The notes beneath the pieces are model-generated. The model saw only the letters and a list, made by a program, of their open reading frames with translations, was not told the origin of the DNA and searched no databases. Position numbers and translations under genes: made by a program. From assembly GCA_965242745.1 (NCBI GenBank), contig CBDETG010000096.1, forward strand, positions 1 through 64,000: DNA of 64,000 bases, written 5' to 3'. Source of the DNA: JABAAI01 sp965242745 (GTDB taxonomy: Bacteria; Spirochaetota; Leptospiria; Leptospirales; Leptonemataceae). Positions 25,511 to 34,881 of this stretch are shown here, in pieces; the stretch's first letter is position 1, and each line of letters begins with the position of its first letter.

Positions 25511-27830
25511 ATGAGAATATTAGGCGTATTTTTTGTGCTGCTCTTACTTATGCACCATAGCAGGCCTGCGCTTTGGGCAAAAAGAGAGCTGCCAGAGCTC
25601 CTCCGGGCTCATGATTGGGAAGAGATCAAGAAACGTTTTGCAGACGCTGCTCCCTACCATAAACAGGCAAGCTATGCCCTTGCTTTAGCGCTATTGAACA
25701 AAGATAAGCAGGAAAAGCAAAAATCTCAAAGCAAAATTATACGCTCTTTTCGCTATTTTTTTTCCATTTTGGACATCTCTTGTCCCACGGCAAGAGACGA
25801 AAAGGGGCTCTTGCTTTGTCTGCGCCCTGTAAAGCAGGATTCCCGCTCTCAGCCTATGGAAGTGATCACTGCCTGGCAGGCTGCTCTGGAAGCGGAACGC
25901 TATGAGATGTCTGAATTGAGTTTAGGCCTTTTGGAGATCATCCGCTTAAGAAAAGACGCCTTTTCAGAGCATGTCTTTCAAGCAAGACTTACAAAGCTTA
26001 TACGTAACAAAGATCATAAAACTTCCCTTAAGCTGATAACATCTAGACTGGCGCAGACATTCCAGCGGGCTTCCAGTTATTTTCTCAGAGCGAGGGCATT
26101 TGCTTATGCAAAGAAGAAAAAATTGGCGCTTAGCCTTTACTTCAAGGCTGCCTATAAAAGCAAGGCGCTTTGGCTGCGCCGGGAGATATGGCACGACTTA
26201 GAATTCTTTTATCCTGATCTTTTTTCTTCAGAGAAATATATTTCTTACAACAAAAAGCTTTGGCGCAATATCATCAGCTTGTCTGATGTAATACCAAAGT
26301 CCTATCTCTCCCGCATGCAAAGCGTCTTCAAAGGAAAGGAAATAGTGCAAAGCAGTAATAGCTTCAGACTACAGGGCGATGCTTTGTATCTTATTGCTGC
26401 CAAGAATATGCAGGGCCTTAGAATGCTGAGAAAATCTTTTCATTCCTATCTAAGGAGAAATTTGCATATTCTTGCAAAGTGCGCATCTCAGTTACATAGT
26501 ATGGGAGAATACAAGGAAAGCCTATTGCTTCTGAGCCCTTTTCGCTCTTCTTTGCCCAAACACTCTGACCTTTGGTACAGTTATTTACAGGCTTTGGAAG
26601 AGCAAAGAGGGAACAAGAGACCCTCTGTACTTTCGTGAGCTCTTAGCTTACGTGCAGGTCTATCCTCACCATATAAGAACGCAGGACCTGCTTATGAAAA
26701 GTCTGCTGGGGCAAAATGCAGAGCCAGATTGGGCTCCGGATGATTTTTGGGAGAAGGCGCATAAGCAAATGCCGCATAGCAATTCCAGCGGGCGTTTTTT
26801 CTATTGGCTGGGGCGTTACTATGCAGAGAAAAAAAAGCGCAGGCAGGAGCGGGAGATTATGCAAAACTTTTACTACTATGCCCCCGGCTCTATGTATGCG
26901 CAGGAGGCTTGGAAAAACTCAAGGCAAAATCCCAATCCGGCAAAGTGGAACAAGGCATGGACAAAAGTTACAACAAGCGCAGATTATCTCAAATGGATCT
27001 CACGCTATGGCTCTTCTCGTAAAGCAAGGCGTTTTCTGAGCCTGCAAAAACGCCATCGCTACACAGACCCTAAAGCAAAAGCTATTTGGTCTTCTCTCCA
27101 AAAGTCAGTCAAACTCCCCGGCCGCCTTATTCCTCTTCTTTTCCAGTTAGGCGAGTGGGAGTTTGCTACCAGACTCTTTCGAGAGCGATACCGCGCCAAA
27201 CTAAACAGAAGCCAGTATCTGCTTAGGCTTGTTCGCTTAGGCCGTGCGTCAAAAACTCTGAACGTGCAAATCTACTATTTACGCAGGCTTTTGTATAAAG
27301 AAGGAGTGGCTATAGACCCTTTTCGTCTGGGGCAGGCTTTAAACTTCCTTCTTTACCCGCGCCCCCATCGCTCTCTTGTACGCAGCTATGGGAAAAACTA
27401 TGGCATAGAGGAGAGTATCAGCTATGCCCTTATGCGTCAGGAAAGTCTCTTTCGAGAAAATGCCATCAGCCGCACAGGAGCGCAGGGTCTGATGCAAATC
27501 ATGCCTGCAACAGGAAAGTGGCTTGCCGATCGTATCTTCCCTCAAAAAAGCCTCGCACAAAAGGCAAGCAGGGAAGTGTTTCAGCCTATGTACAATATAC
27601 GTTTTGGGATTTACTATTTTAGCGAGCTCTTAGAAAAATATGAACGCAACTTTTGCTGGGCCGCTATCGCCTACAACGGCGGGCCTGGCAATTTACGCAA
27701 GTGGCGTAAGCAATATTACAAAGAGGGCGATTTTTATTATTTCTTAGAAAGACTTCCAATCCAAGAATCACGCAACTACTGTCGTTTTACCTACGAAAAT
27801 TATATGCACTATAGCATCATATATCACTGA
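25511..27830 (+). pseudogene. slt: Soluble lytic murein transglycosylase (Slt-type), one frameshift
   Basis: Periplasmic enzyme cleaving peptidoglycan glycan strands. A signal peptide (residues 1-23) is followed by a long superhelical region of alpha repeats. The C-terminal SLT domain contains 'ISYALMRQESLFRENAIS' with the catalytic Glu, GAQGLMQIMPATG, and WAAIAYNGGPGN. The open frame stops at 26638 and resumes one frame over: just before the first stop the other frame reads 'DPLYFRELLAYVQVYPHH', a natural continuation. A single extra base in the AAAGAGGG stretch near 26604-26610 explains it, and the repaired protein would be 772 aa. Both halves look intact, so this is a recent lesion or a read error. 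Confidence 0.8.
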
Positions 27831-27889
27831 GGCTCTGCGCATGGCTTACACAAAGCTGCTGACTTCCCCTTGACAGTTCCCTTTTGTTT

Positions 27890-28378
27890 ATGAACAATGC
27901 CCTAATGAGCGCGCCCTTTGCTAAGGAGTATATTGTAACTTTTTCGGATATGGATATGAATGGGCATCTTAAGAACTCTGCCTACAGTGAGTATGCTACA
28001 GACGTGCGGATTGCGTTTTTGCGCCAGATAGGCATGCCGCTAGACCTGTCTCGTGTAGTATATGCCCCAGTTGCCTTGCGTGAGTTGTTCGATTATAGAA
28101 GCGAGATTCGCCATGGACAAAGCATCGTGGTGGACCTGGCCCTGCAAGGCATTGCTCATAGTAGGAGCCGCTTTCTTTTTAAGCATTGTCTTTATTCCAA
28201 AGAGGAAAGCCAAATATGCTGCGTGTTATGGATAGAAGGCGCCTTTATCAATTTCAAGACGCGCAAGCTGTGCAGGAGAATCCCCCCTGAAATATACGAG
28301 GGAATAGAAAAACTGCACAAGGCGGAGAATTTCCAGTACTTTGATAAGTCCTTTCGCTTGGGTTCTCATCCGATCTAA
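27890..28378 (+). CDS. Acyl-CoA thioesterase, 4-hydroxybenzoyl-CoA thioesterase-like
   Basis: Small hotdog-fold protein of 162 aa. The N-terminal 'YIVTFSDMDMNGHLKNSAYSEYATDVR' region is the family signature, with the catalytic Asp and the N-G-H-L turn on the long central helix. The rest has the expected five-strand pattern. The substrate is likely an acyl-CoA or acyl-ACP. A TTG at 27884 and ATGs at 27890 and 27905 are all possible starts, and none has a strong ribosome-binding site. It lies between slt and thrS, read in the same direction. Confidence 0.8.
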   Translation: MNNALMSAPFAKEYIVTFSDMDMNGHLKNSAYSEYATDVRIAFLRQIGMPLDLSRVVYAPVALRELFDYRSEIRHGQSIVVDLALQGIAHSRSRFLFKHCLYSKEESQICCVLWIEGAFINFKTRKLCRRIPPEIYEGIEKLHKAENFQYFDKSFRLGSHPI

Positions 28379-28413
28379 GACTCTTGTGATGAAAGAAGCC
28401 AGGGCCTGAGTAG

Positions 28414-30333
28414 ATGAGTATGAGGATTTATTTAGAAAACGGGGAAAGCCTTATCTTGGCAAAAGAAGCAAGCTCTGGCTTTGATCTGGCAAAAAAACTC
28501 AAGAAAGAAGCAAAGCTGCGGGGAGCGCCTTTGGTCCTAAGACGCAATGGCAGGCTGCTAGACCTCAGCCAAAGCCTCCGGGATGGGGATAAAGCTGCCA
28601 TATTGGGCTTTGACGATGCAGAGGGCAGAAAAGTCTTTTGGCATTCCTCAGCGCATCTTCTTGCGCAGGCTGTCCTGCGCTTTTTCCCAGAAGCTCAGCC
28701 TTCGATAGGACCAGCTATAGAGGAAGGCTTTTTCTATGACTTTGGCTGCCTGCGTCTTCATGAAAAAGATTTAGAAAAAATAGAAAGTGAGGCTAGAAAC
28801 ATTATCAAAGAAAGGCTCATCCCCGAACGCATTGAGTTTGCCAGAGAAGAAGACGCAAAGCAGGCTTTTGCTAAGAACCCTTTCAAGTTAGAATTAATCC
28901 AAGGCAAAGAGGAAACTTTAAGCGCCTACCGCCAAGGTGAATTTCTGGACCTTTGCGCTGGCCCGCACATACCTCACTTTGGTTTGATCCAAGGCTTTAA
29001 GCTCTTAAAAACTTCAGGCTCTTATTGGCGGGGCGACTCCCAAAAAGAACAGCTGACCCGTATCTATGGCATTTCTTTTCCAGAAAAAAAAATGCTGACC
29101 GCATATCTCCATCGTATAGAAGAAGCCCGCAAACGAGACCATCGCATTTTAGCTAAGCGCTTAGACCTCTTTTCTTTTCATGAAGAGGCGCCCGGTATGC
29201 CCTTTTTCCATCCCCGCGGGATGCTGATATGGGAAGAGCTGCTTTCTTTTATGCGCAGCCTGCATGCAAAACATGCCTATGTAGAGATCAAAAGCCCGGT
29301 GATGCTCTCGCGCGAGCTTTGGGAACGCTCAGGGCATTGGCTGCATTATCGAGATAATATGTACACTGCGCGCGTGGATGACAAGGACTTTGCTATCAAG
29401 CCCATGAATTGCCCGGGCTGCCTTCTCTATTACAAGAAGGGACAGTACAGCTACCGTCAGCTGCCGCTGCGTATTGCAGAAATTGGGCATGTGCACCGCC
29501 ATGAAATGAGCGGCGCTTTATCTGGACTTTTGCGTGTGCGTTGTTTTCATCAAGATGATGCGCATATTTTCATGCAGACTTCTGATATAGAAGGAGAGGT
29601 CTTGGCGGTTTTGCACTTGGCCCAGGAGGTGTACGAATGCTTTGGTCTGGATTTTCATTTAGAGCTCTCGACCCGTCCTGCAAAATCTATAGGGAGTGAT
29701 GAGCAATGGTCTTCTTCCACGCAGGCTTTGCATGCTGCTGTTATCAAAAGCGCTCATGAATACAAGATCAACGAAGGCGATGGGGCATTCTACGGCCCTA
29801 AAATTGACTTTCATATTAAGGATGCTATAGGACGGACATGGCAATGTGGTACGATACAACTGGATATGTCTTTGCCAGAGCGTTTTGATCTTGTCTATGA
29901 AAGCTCTGCTGGCGCTAAGGAAAGGCCGGTTATGATACACCGCGCCATTTATGGCTCTATGGAGCGCTTTTTTGCTATCCTGCTGGAGCACTATGCGGGG
30001 CGTTTTCCTTTGTGGCTTTCTCCTGTGCAGCTGCGCTTTGTGACGGTGGCCGAACGCCATATGGAACTAGCTTCTGCTCTTGTACAAGAATCTCAGGCAG
30101 CTGGGCTCAGGGTAGACATAGATAATAGCATGGAGACTGTCAGTAAAAAAATACGTACTGCTCAGCTTGCGCAAGTAAACTATATCATTGTAGTAGGTGA
30201 CAAAGAAGAAAAGCTGCGTAAGTACACAGTGCGCAGCAGACAAGGCCAAGTATTTCCTGACAAAGAAGTACAAGAGATTCTATCTGTTTTACAAAAGGAA
30301 AAGAGCGAGCGCAGCCAAATGTCTTTATTTTAA
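28414..30333 (+). CDS. thrS: Threonyl-tRNA synthetase
   Basis: Class II synthetase charging tRNA-Thr. All four regions are present: an N-terminal TGS domain (1-65), the second additional domain with the editing residues HSSAHLLAQAV (about 78-88) and 'DLCAGPH' (about 181-187), the catalytic core with MNCPGC (zinc Cys, about 333), 'RIAEIGHVHRHE' (motif 2) and 'PVMIHRAIYGSMERF' (motif 3), and the anticodon-binding domain ending the protein. The length of 639 aa is normal. No T-box or operator-like leader is evident in the 35 bases upstream, so it may be co-transcribed with the thioesterase gene. Confidence 0.97.
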   Translation: MSMRIYLENGESLILAKEASSGFDLAKKLKKEAKLRGAPLVLRRNGRLLDLSQSLRDGDKAAILGFDDAEGRKVFWHSSAHLLAQAVLRFFPEAQPSIGPAIEEGFFYDFGCLRLHEKDLEKIESEARNIIKERLIPERIEFAREEDAKQAFAKNPFKLELIQGKEETLSAYRQGEFLDLCAGPHIPHFGLIQGFKLLKTSGSYWRGDSQKEQLTRIYGISFPEKKMLTAYLHRIEEARKRDHRILAKRLDLFSFHEEAPGMPFFHPRGMLIWEELLSFMRSLHAKHAYVEIKSPVMLSRELWERSGHWLHYRDNMYTARVDDKDFAIKPMNCPGCLLYYKKGQYSYRQLPLRIAEIGHVHRHEMSGALSGLLRVRCFHQDDAHIFMQTSDIEGEVLAVLHLAQEVYECFGLDFHLELSTRPAKSIGSDEQWSSSTQALHAAVIKSAHEYKINEGDGAFYGPKIDFHIKDAIGRTWQCGTIQLDMSLPERFDLVYESSAGAKERPVMIHRAIYGSMERFFAILLEHYAGRFPLWLSPVQLRFVTVAERHMELASALVQESQAAGLRVDIDNSMETVSKKIRTAQLAQVNYIIVVGDKEEKLRKYTVRSRQGQVFPDKEVQEILSVLQKEKSERSQMSLF

Positions 30334-30352
30334 GAACTATGTTTTTAGCTTT

Positions 30353-30381
30353 TTGTTAGCCCTGTGACCATCAGCTAACAA
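30353..30381. terminator. Inverted repeat after thrS, possible terminator
   Basis: TTGTTAGC (30353-30360) and GCTAACAA (30374-30381) are perfect 8-base arms around a 13-base loop, 20 bases after the thrS stop. No T run follows, so termination is uncertain. Confidence 0.35.
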
Positions 30382-30418
30382 ATCATCACGCCATCTCCCC
30401 CTGCCCGCCGTCAGCACT

Positions 30419-30620
30419 TCCCCCGCCCCAACGCGACATAACGCGGCGCCCAGACTCCGCTTATTGCAACAAGGCCCCAGTCAGCAAAACAAACGTCCCT
30501 GAGTACAAGCGCCGCTTATTACCACACGCCCGCTGTCAATCCTACAAGCGCCCCGGGCTACACGGGCGCCTCAGACGCCGCTTACTACAAGCCCCCGCCC
30601 CAGTCAGCAGAGCCCAACGC
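30419..30620. repeat. Mosaic intergenic repeat array 3, left part
   Basis: Begins with CCAACGCGACATAACGCGGCGC at about 30428 and continues with (T)TATTGCAACA, TTATTACCACA and TTACTACAA units. These are separated by GCCCCAGTCAGCA-like and GTCCCTGAGTACAA segments that recur in arrays 2 and 4. Confidence 0.75.
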
Positions 30621-30719
30621 CACGGCAAATCATAGGCATTGGTCTGGCGCGGTGGCCTCCTTGCCTTAGCGCCAGACTCTCGCACCTCCTGTGCTCGGGA
30701 CGCAATGCCTATGCCTTGC
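30621..30719. repeat. Three-stem palindromic repeat, copy 1
   Basis: Outer arms GCAAATCATAGGCATTG and CAATGCCTATGCCTTGC enclose an inner stem GTCTGGCGC/GCGCCAGAC and a small hairpin GCAC-CTCCT-GTGC. Two outer-arm positions are mismatched compared with the copy at 38403. The mosaic segment CTGGATTGTTCTGGTATG follows directly. Confidence 0.8.
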
Positions 30720-30925
30720 ACTGGATTGTTCTGGTATGGATAGCACCTGAGCCCCTGCGCCCAACGCGACATAACGCCGAGACTCCACATATTACAACAA
30801 ACAGTAACGCGGCGCCCAGACTCCGCATATTACTACCCCGTCGCTGTCAGCACTACAACGCCCCTGAGTACAGACTCCGCATATTACAACCCCGCCGCCG
30901 TCATCAAAAGCAACGCACCTGATCA
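30720..30925. repeat. Mosaic intergenic repeat array 3, right part
   Basis: CTGGATTGTTCTGGTATGGA leads to the core CCAACGCGACATAACGC, then three CATATTAC(A/T)AC units each preceded by CAGACTCCG-like sequence. The array ends about 60 bases before the recJ start. Confidence 0.75.
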
Positions 30926-30985
30926 CCAGCGCCCCTTGGTATATTGGCCTTTTTTTGCTTGTCACAGTGACATAATACAATAATT

Positions 30986-33055
30986 ATGTGGCATTTTTGC
31001 AAAGCATTCCAAAAACAAATTCTCTTCCCGCTGCCTTATTCTCTTCCCGCAAAGCCTGAGTCTTCTTGCATCCCCTTGCCTTTACATGGGGAAAGGCTGG
31101 AGTCTGTCCTTTGGGATATTCTTGAGAAGCAAAGCGTGTACAAAAGGATAGCCCATGACCCTTGCTACTTTTCTACAAGCGCCCTGGGCTTGCGTTCTCC
31201 GCTCAATCTGCCTGATATAGAAAAAGCTCTCGCATATTTGAGCGAGGCCTTAGGCAAAGAAGTTCCCATTTGCGTGGTGGGTGATAGAGATGTAGATGGA
31301 GTGAGCTCTACAGCTTTACTTGCTTCCTTTCTCAAAGAAAATCACAAGGGCCCGCTGGAGTGCATCGTATCAGATCAAGGCGATGACTATGGTTTATCTG
31401 GGGCAGTATTTGAAAAAGTGCGCGCGGCCCAATTCCCCTTGGTCATACTACTGGACATGGGAAGTTCACACGGGCCTGAAATCGCAAGTTTGTACGAACA
31501 GGGCCAAAAGGTTATCATATTAGATCATCACCAGCTGCATGAAGGCCTTCCAGACCCAGAGCAATGCGCTTTTGTTAATCCACAACGTAATGTAGAAGAG
31601 CATCTGCAAGCCGGGCATGGAGGGAAGATCGCCACAGCGGGCTTGGTCTTCAAGCTGCTCTTTGCTATGGCTCTGTCCCATACCAAAGAATGGAGGCGCC
31701 TCTATGTGCTTACTATGCAAGGCAAAGAAGAAGGCTTCCGCTGCGGCCATTACTTAGCTCTCCCTCCCCGCTTTCAAGACTATAGGGCTTGGGCGCAGCA
31801 TGAAAACTGGGAGTACATAAACCTTGGCTCCATGCAGTCAGCTGAAGGCCTCCTAAGCTTAGGGCTTGGAACAGAAGAAAGGGAATATATTGCCAAAACG
31901 GGAAATAAAGACTACGCAGCTAAATGTATTTTGGCGACTATAGTAGAAAGAAGGCCGCGTTTGTGTCGTTTTGTACAAAACATAGCCGACTTGGCCGCTT
32001 TAGGGACCTTAGCGGACATGGTTCCTTTAGTGGATGAAAACCGCGCATTGGTCCGTATAGGTATGGGGCAGGCGCTTTGCCAAAAGGGACGTGAGGGAAG
32101 GCGTTCGTACCGCGTGGGCTATGCCTCCTTAATGAAAGAGCAGGGCTTGGCTTCCAAGTCTATCTATAGCCGTGACTTGGCTTGGTCCCTAGGCCCGGCC
32201 CTGAATGCGGCCGGACGCATGGGGAATACTCGCTTGGCCCTGGAGCTGCTCTTGTGCCAGGACCCGAATCATGCGCAAAAATTAGCGCATGAGCTAGTCA
32301 AGCTCAATGAAAGCCGCAAGAAGCGTACCAAAAGCAATGAGCAGATCATCTCTAGGCAGCTTGAGCAAAACCCTGCAAAGCTCGATGAGGCTCTCCTTTT
32401 TTGCTACGATCCACAGCTGGAGCCAGGGGTTTCAGGAATCATAGCGACTCGTCTTACAGAAAAATATAAGAAGCCTGTGGTCTATATCAACAATGATGGC
32501 GATTATGCGCGTGGCTCTGCACGCAGCTGGGATGGATGCAACGTGCTCGATCTTTTGGACAAAGCAAGCTCTCTTTTTATACAATTTGGAGGACATCCCG
32601 AAGCGGCTGGTTTTAGCATACATTATGAAGACATTCCACGCCTGGAGCAGATATTACTTTATGCAGCCAGAGAAGCCCTCAGCGCAGACAACTGCGTCAA
32701 AGAAGCTGCGCAAGAGGAAGCTCCCTTTGCGCTGGATTTACAAAGTTCTCAGATTTCTTACCGCCTCTTCCATGCCCTGCAGAATATGGAGCCCTTCGGC
32801 GCTGGAAATCCGGCGCCGCTCATCAGGATCAAGGAGGCAATCCCAATGCAGCTGCGTTATATGAGGGAAGGATTGCACGTCTCCTTCAAATTAGAAAAGA
32901 GCCCGCCCGGCATCAGGTGCATAGCCTGGCGCAAAGGTGAGCTGATGCGCAGAGCTATGGAGAAGAGGGCTTCCTTAGACCTTTATGGCTATTTAGAGCT
33001 GGACCGCTTTCGCTCTGTGGATGCGCTCCAGCTGCGTGTGGAAAATATCTTGTAA
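30986..33055 (+). CDS. recJ: Single-stranded-DNA exonuclease RecJ
   Basis: DHH-family 5'-3' exonuclease of recombination and mismatch repair. The first catalytic motif, VVGDRDVDGVSST, is at about residues 97-109 and the DHH motif (ILDHHQL) at about residue 180. 'LGTLADMVPLVDENR' follows near residue 338, and the DHHA1 motif FGGHPEAAGFS is near residue 535. The C-terminal OB-like domain is present. At 689 aa it is longer than many RecJ proteins, mainly through an insert at about residues 230-330. It begins directly after a repeat array, so its promoter must lie in or beside the repeats. Confidence 0.92.
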   Translation: MWHFCKAFQKQILFPLPYSLPAKPESSCIPLPLHGERLESVLWDILEKQSVYKRIAHDPCYFSTSALGLRSPLNLPDIEKALAYLSEALGKEVPICVVGDRDVDGVSSTALLASFLKENHKGPLECIVSDQGDDYGLSGAVFEKVRAAQFPLVILLDMGSSHGPEIASLYEQGQKVIILDHHQLHEGLPDPEQCAFVNPQRNVEEHLQAGHGGKIATAGLVFKLLFAMALSHTKEWRRLYVLTMQGKEEGFRCGHYLALPPRFQDYRAWAQHENWEYINLGSMQSAEGLLSLGLGTEEREYIAKTGNKDYAAKCILATIVERRPRLCRFVQNIADLAALGTLADMVPLVDENRALVRIGMGQALCQKGREGRRSYRVGYASLMKEQGLASKSIYSRDLAWSLGPALNAAGRMGNTRLALELLLCQDPNHAQKLAHELVKLNESRKKRTKSNEQIISRQLEQNPAKLDEALLFCYDPQLEPGVSGIIATRLTEKYKKPVVYINNDGDYARGSARSWDGCNVLDLLDKASSLFIQFGGHPEAAGFSIHYEDIPRLEQILLYAAREALSADNCVKEAAQEEAPFALDLQSSQISYRLFHALQNMEPFGAGNPAPLIRIKEAIPMQLRYMREGLHVSFKLEKSPPGIRCIAWRKGELMRRAMEKRASLDLYGYLELDRFRSVDALQLRVENIL

Positions 33056-33137
33056 TTCTAAAAAGAGCTTTGTACTTGCAGATTTCCTTAAGTATTTTTT
33101 AGTAGCATAAAGTAAGTTCTCATTCCTAGCTTGACAG

Positions 33138-33737
33138 ATGAGAGCTTTACAAAGTTCTATGCCAGAAAAAGGAAGCATGCTCATACTTTCTTCTGTCTCA
33201 GGAGGCGGGAAGAGTACTATCGCTCGTCTTTTGTTGGAAAAGTATCCTGACAGGCTTTGCCGGGCAATCACCGCTACCACCCGCGCCCCGCGTGGAAAGG
33301 AGGCGCATGCGAAGGACTACTATTTTTACAGCGAAGAAGAATTCCTAGAAAAAATCAGGGAGCAGTACTTTCTGGAATATGCGAAGGTGCATGGCAATTT
33401 TTACGGCGTTCCGTACAGCTCTGTCATAAAGAAGCTCGGCGAGGGCTTTTCTGTTATTTTAGATATCGACATCCAAGGCATGCGGACAATCAAGGAAAAA
33501 TTCCCTGAAGAGAAACTGCTTAGCATTTTCCTTATGCCGCCCAGCAGGAAAGTATGGCAGGAGAGGCTGCGCAAAAGAGGCACAGACAGCGCAGTAAACA
33601 TCCAAAAGCGTATTGCGCAAGGGTACAGAGAAATGGAAGCGGCGTCAAAATACGATCATATCATTTGTAATGACACTTTGGAGGGCAGTCTGGGGCAAAT
33701 AGCAGGACTGATACAAGACATGCTTTTGCCAAGCTAA
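33138..33737 (+). CDS. gmk: Guanylate kinase
   Basis: Phosphorylates GMP to GDP. The P-loop reads SSVSGGGKST (about residues 18-27), with a Gly replacing the more usual Ala before GKS. The GMP-binding region has 'ATTRAPRGKE' and 'YAKVHGNFYGVP', and 'ILDIDIQGM' is the Walker B-like strand. The lid segment is RLRKRGTDS. The length of 199 aa is standard. It is followed after one base by the M23 peptidase gene, so the two are likely one transcript. Confidence 0.95.
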   Translation: MRALQSSMPEKGSMLILSSVSGGGKSTIARLLLEKYPDRLCRAITATTRAPRGKEAHAKDYYFYSEEEFLEKIREQYFLEYAKVHGNFYGVPYSSVIKKLGEGFSVILDIDIQGMRTIKEKFPEEKLLSIFLMPPSRKVWQERLRKRGTDSAVNIQKRIAQGYREMEAASKYDHIICNDTLEGSLGQIAGLIQDMLLPS

Positions 33738-33738
33738 C

Positions 33739-34764
33739 ATGCGAACAAGAAAAATCCAAAACCTGCAAAGGAAGGGACAGGAGCGCCTTACTATCATGCT
33801 TATCCCTCACGAGGGGAAACAAATTTTCAGTCTGCAGTTAAATTGGCTCTTGATTGGATTTTTTGTCAGCATACTTGCCGGCGTTACAGTTTTATCTATC
33901 AGCGCCCTTTACAATAAATATTACTATGCGCAGGAAAGCAAAGATTTGGCGAAGCACTATGGGGGGAAATTGGCATTGGCCATTGCTTTGGATAAGCTTG
34001 TAAAAAAAAATACAGAAAGCTACAGTTACTTACGTAATCAGCTGCTCGCCATAGCTGTCGCATTTGATAATCAAAAAGAAGAAGCTTGGCATTTGCGCAG
34101 CTTGGCAGACAAAGAGGAAGCAGAGGCATGGGTCAGCTTATTACTTGCAAAGATGCGCAAGAACTTTGTAGCTCAACTAGGCCCGCGGGGCAAATTCATG
34201 CCGCCTATTGCTCATCTCAAGCTTCTGCGCAGCTATGCGCAAAGCCAGCTGCCTTTACTATCCAGCGTCTGGCGTTTTTATAGCAGAGTTTTTCAAGTAC
34301 AAAGCAGAATTCCTTTGGGGCGTCCTTTTAAAAGCTTTGTAAATTTGCGGGACACCTCCGGCTATGGCCCCAGGCTTAATCCTATCAGTAAAAATGGTTA
34401 TGAATTTCATAGTGGATATGATACTGCCGGCCCGCCGGGCTCGCCCATTTATGCAGTGGCTGCAGGCAGAGTTCATAAACACCATTCGCGTCTGGATGGT
34501 TACGGCCGAAGTGTGATCTTAAAGCATGATTTTGGTTTTTATTCCGCATACGCTCATCTAGGCAAGGCGCTCGTACAACCCGGTATGGAGGTTACAAAGG
34601 GACAAAGAATAGGTCTTATGGGCGCATCCGGCCGGGCTACGGGCGTTCATCTGCATTACGAAATTCGCGTAGGATTGCAGTTTCGTGTTGATCCTCAGCC
34701 CTATATCTGTGCCTTGGATTTTTATACAAAGGCTTGCCAAGCATATCACCAGCAAATACATTAG
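33739..34764 (+). CDS. Membrane-anchored M23 (LytM-type) peptidase
   Basis: Predicted periplasmic zinc endopeptidase or amidase activator acting on peptidoglycan. One transmembrane helix (about residues 34-56) anchors it, then a helical region of about 140 residues. The C-terminal LytM domain shows 'SGYGPRLNPIS', FHSGYDTAG (H-x-x-x-D zinc motif, about residue 222) and GVHLHYEIR (H-x-H zinc motif, about residue 302). All zinc ligands are present, so activity is likely. This architecture is common downstream of gmk or near cell-division genes. Confidence 0.88.
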   Translation: MRTRKIQNLQRKGQERLTIMLIPHEGKQIFSLQLNWLLIGFFVSILAGVTVLSISALYNKYYYAQESKDLAKHYGGKLALAIALDKLVKKNTESYSYLRNQLLAIAVAFDNQKEEAWHLRSLADKEEAEAWVSLLLAKMRKNFVAQLGPRGKFMPPIAHLKLLRSYAQSQLPLLSSVWRFYSRVFQVQSRIPLGRPFKSFVNLRDTSGYGPRLNPISKNGYEFHSGYDTAGPPGSPIYAVAAGRVHKHHSRLDGYGRSVILKHDFGFYSAYAHLGKALVQPGMEVTKGQRIGLMGASGRATGVHLHYEIRVGLQFRVDPQPYICALDFYTKACQAYHQQIH

Positions 34765-34881
34765 CTGCAGCTCTGCTAAAATAGGGCAAAACTACGAAGA
34801 ATATATACTGCATATTTAACATGCTCTTGCATTGACTGCAAATGTCTCATAACTGAACTTGTAACGAAGTTTTTCTGCCCC

